Shown here: in pieces, positions 54,760 to 64,000 of the stretch | Numbering within the stretch: position 1 is the stretch's first letter | How the letters are laid out: every line of letters starts with the position of its first letter | NCBI GenBank assembly: GCA_003971905.1 | Contig: RSEE01000124.1 | Location: forward strand, 122,160-186,159 | Direction: 5' to 3' | DNA: 64,000 nucleotides | Source of the DNA: Moniliella sp. 'wahieum' | Lineage: Eukaryota; Basidiomycota; Moniliellomycetes; Moniliellales; Moniliellaceae | Translations under genes and position numbers: made by a program | The notes under the pieces: generated by a model | What the model was told of the DNA's origin: nothing | Seen by the model: only the letters and a program-made list of their open reading frames with translations | Databases searched by the model: none

Positions 54760-57119
54760 ATGGGACCGGTGGGAAGCGGGGCAATGGGCCTTGGGCTTGG
54801 TCGGGTGCTGTGTGGCGGCCGGGGCGCCAGCTTCACGCTTCGGCCTGCCGCTCCTTACCACGCAGCACGGCCAGCATTGCCGAGTCGGTGGAGGCGGTGC
54901 GACGGCACCCCGAGGCGGCGCGGCGCGGCGCGGTACGAGGAGACGCCGCGGGACGAGCTGGTGCGCCGGTTGGTTGCGCTCGAGCTTGCGCTCGAAGGGG
55001 TGGAGGAGAATGTGCGCGCGCGGCTCGAAGCCCAGCTCAACATCTCTAAAAAGGCCGCTTTGGCACGCAGCCCTCGCCCCGTCGGCCCCAACGCTCCTAT
55101 GACGTTTTGGGTCAGCCGTGCCGGAAGATCGCGCTCCGGTTCAGCTACGACGGCGAGCCGTACTTGGGTCTTGCGGCCCAGGTCGGGCTCGACACTCTCA
55201 TGCCCACCCCCTTTGGTCACCCGGCTCCACACGAGCTCGCGCCTGAAGATCTGGGTCCCGGCACCAACTCGGTCGAGGCGGTGCTCTGGCATGCTCTCTC
55301 CCGCCTCCGCCTCGTCGCCCCCGAGTACGGGATGCGCGGCGCCGACTTTTCCCGCTGCGGACGTACCGATCGCGGGGTGTCGGCGGCCACACAAGTGGTG
55401 AGCCTATGGGTACGAAGTAAAACAGTGGACGAGTGGGAAGCGCGCAAGGCTGAACGGCGCAAGTTCCGCCACGAAGACCAGCACGCCACCGATCCCATTA
55501 TCAATCGCCGTCCTGCCCTCGATGCTGGGGAAGCCGATCGAATTTGTTCCGGCCGAAGAGGAGCTGCCGTACATTGTCTCCCTCAACAACGTTTTGCCCC
55601 CTACTTCGTGTCACGGGCTGGTCTCCCGTTCGCCCTGATTTTAATGCGCGCTTCGATTGTCGGTACCGGCACTACAAGTACTTCTTTACCGATGGTGCGC
55701 CGCCGTCGTTGAGGGGGGTGGAGGGACACTCTATGCCCCCGGTCGGCACCATGCTGGGACCAAATTGGACATTGCCGCCATGCGCGACGCGGCCTCTCGG
55801 TTCTTGGGCGAACACGATTTTCGCAACTTGTGCCGTGTGGATCCGACCAAGCAGACAAGCAACTTTCGTCGCCGCATTGATGGTATCAGCATCGATCCCG
55901 TCCAGTCCAATTGGCCTTGCGTCCGAGTCCGCAAGACGACAGACCCTCGACCCTGCCGTAGGGGCGTACCCTCCCTCGTTCGACGTATCTTCCGACCCCA
56001 ACCGAGAACAGATGTACGTGCTCAACCTCCGTGGGTTGGCCTTCCTCTACCACCAAGTCCGCCACATGGTCGCCGTCTTGTTTATGGTGGGCACCGGCGT
56101 GGAGCAGCCCAGTGTGGTGGACGAACTGCTCAATGTGGAGACTGGCGCCGTGGCAGCGGATCGGTTGGCAATGCGGATTGCTGGGTGGAACTTGGGCACC
56201 GATGCACCGCCCGGACATGCGGATCGGGTGACTATCCCGGGCTCCACGGCCACCAGCTTGGATGGCAAGGTAGCTACCGACGGGCCTCAGGACTACGAAG
56301 CAGTACAGCGGCGTAAGGAGGAAGCGCTTCGTGTGGTCGAAGCGCACCGTGCTGCCGTGCGCGCCGGGCAGAAGGGAGAGAACGGGGAGAACGAATTGCA
56401 AAAAGGGTTGGATGACCTGTACGATTCGCTGCCTGTCATTGACAGTCGTCCCATCTACGAGCTGGCCAAGGGAGAGCCACTTCTTTTGTGGGACTGTGGA
56501 TTCCGTGCTACTGATCTGCAATGGCGCACCGGCAGCGACGATGCTCCCCTCTTGCCTCTGGCCCCGTCGGACGCGAGCAACCCGACCGATGGGTCGGATG
56601 TGCCTAACGAGATGGATTGGACCAGCATGGTGCGTGCCACACGGGCCATGCAAGCCAAGCAACCAGACAAGGATGTCGCATGCCACATTCTTGCCCGCTA
56701 CCTCCATGCAGAATGGACGCGCATGCGTATCAAGGCGGAGATGTACCGGCATTTCGTCCTGGCTGCGCCTACGCCTTCGTCGGGCGGGTGGACGCCCGCC
56801 TCGACGCTCTACCACCAAGCCCGACAGCCCACGCTTATCCCTCCCCCCCCTCCCGACGAGATCCACAAGGGCGATACCTTTGTCGCGCTTGGGCACGGTA
56901 CTTCGCGCCCGGGTCTGCCCAACTGGAAAAAAATCGCGACCCTACACCGGGAGGAATCCGCCTGAGGTGCGCAATGCCCGGTTCCGCATCAACAAGGGGT
57001 GGAAAGTGGAGCGAAGACGAGCGCGATCCAACGAGAAGTATTCCCTGCCTTCGGTCGAGGACCCGGCAGCGAGCGCGGCAAACGAAACCAAGGAAGACCG
57101 TGACGGCCATGCAGAGTAA
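54760..57119 (+). CDS. DEG1: tRNA pseudouridine38/39 synthase (frame-broken)
   Basis: Converts U38/U39 in tRNA anticodon arms to pseudouridine (Deg1/Pus3, TruA family). YEETPRDELVRRLVALELAL at the N-terminus is a coiled segment typical of Pus3. Then RKIALRFSYDGEPYLGLAAQ, GTNSVEAVLWHALSRLRLV, and ADFSRCGRTDRGVSAATQVV, where the D of GRTDRG is the catalytic aspartate. Later: NARFDCRYRHYKYFFTDG, FLGEHDFRNLCRVDP, QMYVLNLRGLAFLYHQVRHM (the substrate-contacting YHQVR) and LLLWDCGFRATDLQWR. The C-terminal extension ends EDRDGHAE at 57119. Shifts at about 55090, 55540, 55610, 55780, 55960 and 56960. The start is uncertain: ATG 54708 is also in good context but another frame. Confidence 0.87.
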
Positions 57120-57561
57120 TCTGACGGTCATGCAGAGTACACTATACCGTACTGCTTGCTACCCCCCACTCACTCGTGAGTCGCGGATTTCCTTGAGCGA
57201 ACGCGCATTCCAACTGGACCTCGATGGTCTATCCTGAGGGCACCGGCCCACCACAGTCTTATGTCCGGGACTGTTGTACACGTCCAGAAACGGACCAAAA
57301 AGCAAGGTATGCTACGATGCTCAATATTCAGACAGGAAACGGGACAGAAAGATACACAAGTTGGTTGTACAAACACGCTACACTAGGGTACAACACGTTC
57401 TCTTTCGCGACGGTGGGTCGAGAGAGGCACCTGAAAAAAACACAGGTGGTACACAAAAGCCTTGTAGGTCATGGGAGACGTAGAGTTCCAACAAGAAAAA
57501 GGGGAGGGGAGGTAGAAGTGAGGTAGAACGGCCGTAGCTACTGACGATGTTCGTTCGTGAC
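57120..57561. other. intergenic between convergent genes
   Basis: No gene or array noticed; the 3' flanks of DEG1 and the tail-anchored protein gene. Confidence 0.45.
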
Positions 57562-59082
57562 TTACTCGGGCCCCAAGATGCGGCGCCACCAGACAAACGC
57601 CACGGCGGACGCAGCGATCACACCCATTCCCAAGCCGAGACCACACCCATGTCGGCCGCAGTGGGTGGACCAGGCGGGTGAGAACGGTGTCTGGCGCGAC
57701 AGCGCCGGCGACGAGGAAAGTAGAAGAAGCAGCTTTGCCGCGCCCTGACAGAGAGGCAGAGGTGGAGTGGAAGGGGAATTGGACGCGGCATAGCCCCAGG
57801 GCGGACACCCAGGCTCAGATCGGTGGACGAGCGGAGCCGCGGAGAACCTGGCGTTCCAACCGGTACGACAGGGATCCGACAGAGCCACTGGAAACGTCGC
57901 CTTCGGCCGCTTCGAGTTCAGGAATGCCCAGCTCGGCGAGCGCAAGTGGGTCGGGGAAGACAAGGCCCAACGTGGCAGCATCCGTGGGAACGGAGGACGA
58001 ATGGTCGTCCTCGCCTGCCGCGCCCGCGCATCGCCATCACTTTCCCCGTCATTCTCAGGGCGACCTAGAGGGGCTCGAGAGCGGTGGGTACGCGACGCGC
58101 CGTGATGACGGCGACGGGGGAACTGGGTGGCAGGGCTGTTGGGTGGCAGGGAGGGATACGAAGGATCCAACTCGTCCCGGATCGTTTCCAGATCAGCAAA
58201 TGCCTCTGCGATCGCTTGCTGTAGTTGGTTGGGATCGTCCGAGCCAAGCGTGATGACCGGTCCGGCCGAGCGAGTAGCACCCCGGGGCTCGGAAGGAGGC
58301 AAGACAAGGGACTGATCCAACGGACTGAGCAGCGCCGAGCTAGCGGGGAAATCAGTGTCGCCCTCGACTTCGCTATCGGACAAGGTGCGCCACGGACCAA
58401 TGGGAGTAACGCGAAGCGGGGTGCCGCCCTGATCGGTGGGTGGCAGTCGTGCGGGGCCGTAGGGGGTGGACCAGTGATGGGGATGGGCCAGAGAGCAGGG
58501 ATGCACTTGGAGAGACAGACTTCGATGCGAGCCTGGTGGCCGCGGGGATGGGTGGAAGGGACAAAGGCATAGCTGCGCTCCGACGCCTGGCTCGCGGCCT
58601 CGTGTGGGCTGCTGCCACGCACGCTGCGACCGGGACTGGGGCTTAGGCTGGGACTGGGACTAGCACTGCCAGAGCTGTTGGTTCGACCGCGCGGGCCATG
58701 GGGGCCATGGCAGACCCGACCGCCGACGCCGACGCATCCACGCCGCCACCGAGATGGAAGCGCAGGGAAGGGCGGCCGGCGCTGGGCGTGGCCGAGACCC
58801 AGTCGGGGCCACAGACGACAGAGACGGCGTCAGAAAGGGGGTGGACGAGGGGGACTGTGAACTGGAGGACGACGCATCGGGGGTCTGGCCGACCAGCGCA
58901 ACGCCAGCGCCCGTGTCGGGGAGGATGAGGGCAGGGCTGATGCGGGCAAGGGAGGGGCTGCTGCTGGAGGGGCTGGTGGCGACACCGAGGCTGCCGCTGC
59001 CGCTGGGGGAGCTGATGGAGGGCGGCGGAGGCGGCGTGCGCGGCGGCGTGAAGGGCGGCGGGGGCGGCGAGCGCATGGGCAT
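57562..59082 (-). CDS. Ser/Pro-rich protein with C-terminal membrane anchor, unknown
   Basis: From an ATG at 59082 (minus strand) the N-terminus is Pro/Ser-rich (MPMRSPPPPPFTPPRTPPPP), followed by LARISPALILPDTGAGVALV. The middle contains VTPIGPWRTLSDSEVEGDTD, LLSPLDQSLVLPPSEP, and VITLGSDDPNQLQQAIAEAF plus ADLETIRDELDPSYPSLPP, a likely amphipathic helix. A long disordered stretch follows. The last 25 residues, GLGLGMGVIAASAVAFVWWR plus RILGPE, form one hydrophobic helix with a short basic end, so a tail anchor in ER, peroxisome or mitochondrial outer membrane is likely. About 500 residues with shifts near 58640, 58500 and 58060. No family recognised. An upstream in-frame ATG exists but lies in non-coding-like DNA. 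Confidence 0.5.
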
Positions 59083-59355
59083 GGCGGTGGCAGTGGCGGT
59101 GGCGGTGGTAGTGCGGCGAGAGGGGCGGGCGGGCAGGAAGAGAGAGTGGCGCCGTGCTGATATCTGCGGTAGGATCTTATAGGGGCTCGCACTTTGCGGT
59201 GCGGTGCGTTGCGTTGCGTTGCTTTCTGATGGGCCAGTGGCTAGCAGCGGCATCGCTTGTATCTTGCATTCCCCGATCTGATCGGATCTGCCGGCGCCGG
59301 AGTAGCGCAGCGCAGCAGGCCGCCCCATCGATCCCCAGCAGACGCACAGCAGCGG

Positions 59356-62300
59356 CTACGAGCATCCTACCAACCCCAGCGGCCCCAGCGCCCACACAGA
59401 CAACATGCAGCAATCACAATTGACGCCCCGCCTGGGCTGCCCCAACTCAACTGAAGAACGGCAGCTTGACTCGCCCGCCCTTGGGCGTCCTCGAGGCAGC
59501 GTGCGCGTCTCGCCGCTCCCGCCCCGACTCAGGGCCTGTGCCGCTCCGCGATCGGCCCGACGGGCGGTCAAGCGGGAGGCTGTGCGCGCTGGGCGTGCGT
59601 GGGTCGACCGACTTGTCTCGCCCCCTGGCTCCCGAGACCCACGAGCATACGGCGCGCGTGAACTGTGGTACCCGCCAGTGTCCTTGGACCGCCCCTTGGC
59701 CTCCTCACGCTCACGCTTACGTTCACGTTCACGTTCACGCTCACGCTCACGCCACTCCCTCTCCTCCTCCTCCTCCTCCTCCTCTGAATCTTCCGACCGC
59801 CGACTGGGACCCCACGATCCGCCCTCGGACCGTGACCCCAGCGCGTCCTCGCGTGCGTCCCGCCCCGCACCCCCACGTCCTGCCAATCCGGCAGAGCCGA
59901 GAGCAGCTGGGCACGGAAGGCCGGCAAGAGTTTGCGTGTGTGGAGCAAGTTGGGTGGGGGGAAGGAGATGGAAGCTGGACTGTAGCGTAATTCGCCCACA
60001 TCTTCTTCCGCCATCAAATGTTGTCCACATGGGTCCAAGTCGTCGAACCAGAGGTGCGGGTAAGTCTGCGCTTCTGTTCCGCGTGCTTCGGTGCGACACA
60101 CACCATCGTCCATCCGAACCCCATTCGCCTTCATGAGGCGTTGCATCAGACGGTCAATGTCTTGGACTTCTTGTTGGAAACGAGGGTCGGGGGAAGCTGC
60201 GATTCGCCCAACAACGACCTTGTACCGCGTACTTCTTCTTCCTCTTCCTCCTCGTCATCGTGAGCAAACAAAAAGTCGCGCCGCACCTCCAACTCGCGCC
60301 GCACTTTTTGCCACAACGTCCAGGTTTGCAGATACTCAATCTCGCGCAGGATGCGTTTCGTGTCCTCGGGTTTGATCCGTTCGTCCGCCAACAGTGCCTC
60401 GACGTTCAACTCGATATTGGGCTTGGACCGGTCGGCTGGGTGGGCAGGATCAGAGGTACCGAGCGCCATGTAATCCGTAGCCAGTTGGATCCATTCCAAG
60501 ATCGGTTGTGCGGCGGGGGTCAGTTCATGGACCAGGCCGTATAGCGCGTCCTCGTGGCGCTTGCACAGCGCCACCCACGCTGCCGGGGAAGGGTCGGAAG
60601 ATTGTCGGGTCGCCATCAGGTCATCCAAGAACGCTTGTAGGTCGTCGAGCCATTGACCTAGATCGGCATGGGCCAAGGCGAGCTTGAGCGCATCGTAAAA
60701 TACATACTCGAGCGCATCTTTGATCAACGTGGGTACCAATGCGCGCCATTCGCCACTTCGAGTGCTTGTTGTCGATCGCGTAACCTCCGCGCCTCACGAA
60801 GCACAAGCTTCAGCAAGGCGAATTGCTGTGCCATCGTCTCCTCCTCACGAGTGAGACCGTCGGAAGTAGCGTATTCGGCAGCAGCGCGCGTCGCCGCAAA
60901 TGCTTGTTTCGCCTCGGCATTGGCGCGAGAAGAATGACGGGCCGAGGTGGTCGGATAGGCGGCATCCAGGTGGCCCCGGTACTTGCTCATCCCAAAGCAC
61001 CGTTGCATCTCTAACACATCGTCGGCATCGACCGGACTCAGCCCGCGCGTCGAAGTACCTTGCTTGCCAGCGTACCCGTGCCGCGGCGATTCCAGCAAGA
61101 TGGTAGTTACCACATCGTCACCCGTGTCCAGTGTCTTTCGTTCGATCGCCAGACGCTCGACCCGGTCCGAATGGGAGACGTAGTCCAAGATCCGGTTGAC
61201 AAGGGGTACTTGGTCCGTCAGCACGGCCGCCTTGAGTGGTGTCAACAAGTCCTTCTCGATCACTTCCATGTCCCGTTTGATCAGAAAGGCAGCGATCCGT
61301 TGGAGCAGGCTCTTGCTCCCGGCCGGCTTGGCGAGAAGGAGGCCAAGAAAGGACTGGACGATCAATTGGGGGTTGCTGTAGCGCAGCAACTGTTTGGTAG
61401 CCCACCAAGGGAAGAGGGTATGAATGCCCTTGATCACACGGAACGAAGCATTGGCCTCGGGCGAGGTGACAAAGGTAGTGTACAGGAACGTGGCCACTTC
61501 TTCACGCAAGTTCTCGGCTGCGTTGCGGAACCGACTGGGCAGGGCATCGAGCGAGGAAACATCCAAGTACCGCCACGCATCTTCCAGGCCATCTTCATGT
61601 TCCACCACATACTCTTTGAATGCACCGGCGTCGCGTCCGATCCGAGCCGCTTCCTGCCCAGCCAACATTGGCGCGCGACCTCCGCCTCGATCGCTGGATC
61701 GCCCGACGCATTGCCCGTCGCTCCCGGGACAAATAGATCATCAATCTGGGCAAGAAGATACGAGTCTACCTGGACCGGTTTGTCCATCCCGCGCTTCACC
61801 GTCCCCCGGCCCCACTCCTTACCTACGCCCCACTTCTCCGTCCCGGGCATCCCGGGACCCGGACCGCGCTGTTCGCCTTCGCCTCGAATCCCAATACCGC
61901 GGGAAAAGAACTTGGACAAGAGCGACACTCCTGACAGGGCCCAATACCGGCGCTGCGTCAACTCGGCCCGTTCGAGTGTCGTGCTAAAGTTGCGTGCGGC
62001 CAATTCGTCCATCAACACTTGGACCCGCGACTGCCAGAACTTGGTCGGCGCTGTATCCAGACCTGGGAGCGAGCGGAGGTGGGTTTGGAACAAGTGGCGC
62101 AGAATGACAGGTTGCGTGATGCGCTCGCTACCCCTCACTTGGCTTTCATCTTTTGGTACGCCATGCGGTGCATACGGGTCCTCGACCGGATCCACCGTCG
62201 TGTCCTTCGTGTACTCGTTGACCAGGTCCTTGCGTGCCCGTGTGAGTTCAGGACGTCGGGCCGAGAAGGGAGCGCCATAGACGGTCAATGTACTGAGCTT

Positions 62301-64000
62301 TTCCAGTTCACTCGCCTCGTGGGCCAATTGAAGTGAGACGAGGGCTCGAACGAGGTAGTGGCGTTGCTCAGGCGTGAGATGCTTGGGGTTGGAACTAGGT
62401 TTGGCCGCAGGAGGAGGTCCAGAGGGGAGGACAGGTGACGAAGCCTTGTCCAATGGATTGACATGCGGTGCAGGGGGCGGGATGGGGTCTCGTGTCGTCC
62501 TAGGATCCGGAGAGAGAGGAGGAACACCTCCATACACCGAGCCTAGAGCCGATTGAATGCTTCGTCCCTGTGCATTGGTCGCCGTAAGCTTCGCTAGTGC
62601 ATCTTGCGTCAGAGGCGTCTTAGGTTTGGGCAGTGTCTTCTGCAAAAGAAGTGTCAGTATGCTACTGTTAATTGCCCCGTGCAACCCACCCATTCAAAGC
62701 CAAAAAGAAAGAAAAGGACACACCTCAATCTCACGCTCATCCTCTAGCTCCTCCATCCTAGACGATTGTCCCTGCGATCCCGAGAAAGCTCGCGAGGAAG
62801 GCTCAGCCCTTGGGTCGCGCTTGATCCCCCCCGGCATCAGCGAGTTGGAAGTCAAGCTCGGGGAGAGAGTGGGTTACCGTACTTGTCGTACAGCGGCACC
62901 TCTTTCTTCGCCAAGGGAAACCCACGGGGTTTGCAGCCTGCTGAGCGGCTTTAGCTTGGCGTTGCTGTAAGATGGTCGTGACGGACGCCGACGAAGCTGG
63001 GGGGAGCGGTCGTGCGGCCGTGCGAGGGGTCGGATTGGAATTGGCATTAGGATTGGAATTCAGATTCGCATTCGTATTGGCGGCGAACTTGCGCGGAGCA
63101 TTGCGAGGCGTGCCTACCCCGTTGGACTCCCTTGGACGAGAAACTTGGTCGTCGTAGCGGGATCGAGCGTACTCGTCCTCTGCCCCCCACTCGGTCTCCA
63201 CTTCCTCATCGGCATACATGGGCCCCGGTTCCTCGTACATCCCAGCTGCAGTTCGAGCACGGGGCGGCTCATACTCGGCATCGTCAATATACTCCTCCTC
63301 TTCGTACTGCTGCATGGGGTAATCCTCCATTGTCCTTGAGCGAAGCGGAAGAGCGGTCGACCGGGACGGGCGTTCTGAGTCGGCCGAGTCTGAGCAGCCT
63401 GCGAAACCTGCGAAGCGGGCGGGTACCGCGGGTCAATGTACGGCGCTTCCTCCTCGTCATCAAAGTCCTCCACTGTCGACCGCTCCTGGTCGTCCGAACG
63501 AACGTCGGCTTCCCATTCGCGCGCGCGAGCTGCGGCCTGCGCAGCAAGCGACGCGACCTCTCTTTGTTTTCGGGTGGGGGCGGGAGAGGCGCGGGGGCAA
63601 CAGGGAAGTGGAAGTAGTAAAGTCGCGAAACGCGTCCGGGATGCGCGGCGAGGGAGGTATGGCAGCTCCTTCACGGGTAAAGCGCGCGTTGACCATCGAT
63701 GCGGTTGGAGCCAGACGACCATTCAGCCGTTGGGCCCATTGGCCGAGATGACAGAGCGAGCATCGTGGTCATAACCATTGAACGTGCGAGGTACATCCAA
63801 GCTGCGTTTGGGCATACGCGGTACATCCATACTGTACTTGGGCATACGCGGCACGTCCATACTGCGCTTAGGCATGCGAGGCAGATCCATGCTGAGTTTA
63901 GGTGGGGGCCGATTCATGTCGATGCTTTTCTTAGGCAGGGGACGTTGGACGTCGATACTGCGCTTGGGCACGCGCGTCATGTCCATCGATTGCTTGGGCA
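59356..64000 (-). CDS. PXB/DUF3818 domain protein, 5' end beyond the window (frame-broken)
   Basis: Runs in from the right edge. The N-terminus holds tandem PKxSMDVPRM repeats, then acidic segments (DFDDEEEAPYIDPRYPP, YEEEEYIDDAEYEPP), an Asn-rich stretch and EELEDEREIE before an 84-bp intron (62640-62723). After the intron: KTLPKPKTPLTQDALAKLTA, then PXB-like LTPEQRHYLVRALVSLQLAH and EKLSTLTVYGAPFSARRPEL, PVILRHLFQTHLRSLPGLDT. DUF3818-like blocks follow: EYVVEHEDGLEDAWRYLDVS, REEVATFLYTTFVTSPEANA, IKRDMEVIEKDLLTPLKAAV, ERIKPEDTKRILREIEYLQT, and LLPAFRAQLLSALPDW. I could not see a PX fold between them. Yeast relatives act in lipid handling at membranes. The tail after LPDW is either the Arg/Glu-rich frame ending at 59356 or a shorter one. 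Confidence 0.7.
59698..59785 (-). repeat. TCACGY hexamer and CTC trinucleotide tract
   Basis: Plus strand: about eight TCACGC/TCACGT units (59706-59752), then CTC x8 (59758-59781). On the minus strand one frame gives poly-Glu followed by Arg-Glu alternation. Confidence 0.7.
63775..64000 (-). repeat. 30-bp coding repeat, PKRSMDVPRM
   Basis: Seven imperfect 10- to 11-residue units (for example PKRSMDVPRM, PKYSMDVPRM, PKKSIDMNRP) in a row up to the window edge, encoded by about 30-bp units. The three most similar lie between 63795 and 63885. Confidence 0.85.

Noticed and set aside
1-64000. CRISPR arrays, bacterial operons, prophage or defence islands
   Set aside because: Introns, TATA-driven single genes and a eukaryotic gene set; no direct-repeat/spacer structure found.
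1-64000. tRNA or rRNA genes
   Set aside because: I looked for A-box/B-box pairs (GGTTCRANNCC) and conserved rRNA words by eye and found none; a tRNAscan run would be decisive.

Overview
The window is nuclear DNA of a GC-rich fungus, most likely a basidiomycete. The evidence is densely packed genes on both strands, short GT-AG introns (PMP3, LC8, the PXB/DUF3818 gene), CT-rich leaders with good Kozak contexts, and a fungal gene set: recyclin-1, ICE2, class I myosin with TH1 and SH3, OPT transporter, RSC-type bromo-BAH protein and PXB/DUF3818 protein. I cannot name the genus from sequence alone.

Left third (1-21.3 kb): a small NAD(P)-binding protein; a DEAD-box helicase that looks like bacterial RhlE; a complete copia-type LTR retrotransposon (4392-9397) with matching 160-bp LTRs and a 5-bp target duplication; a small secreted protein; ribosomal protein eL14; a molybdenum cofactor sulfurase; a cytochrome bc1 core protein 1 with a CA/TG microsatellite in an intron; and the proteolipid PMP3. 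Middle (21.9-43 kb): a bromodomain/BAH chromatin remodeller subunit, an F-box recyclin-1 trafficking protein, a small Cys-rich protein, a short unknown protein, long intergenic DNA with simple repeats and a dead HSP70 fragment, an oligopeptide transporter and the tail of a LINE. Right third (43-64 kb): proteasome alpha-7 and myosin I (divergent pair), ICE2, ROK1 helicase and dynein light chain LC8 (divergent pair), tRNA pseudouridine synthase DEG1/PUS3, a tail-anchored unknown protein, and a PXB/DUF3818 protein running off the right edge. These are mostly housekeeping genes (translation, rRNA and tRNA maturation, respiration, proteolysis, endocytosis and ER shape); there is no gene cluster or operon.

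Two features cross the whole window. First, most long conserved genes are broken by single-base indels, usually one missing base, often in a short homopolymer and inside invariant motifs, while short genes are intact. Indel errors in the assembly explain this better than decay, and all coordinates for those genes are therefore outer limits. Second, the intergenic DNA carries many short tandem arrays whose unit is seven bases long but whose sequence differs from place to place, from two copies up to sixteen.
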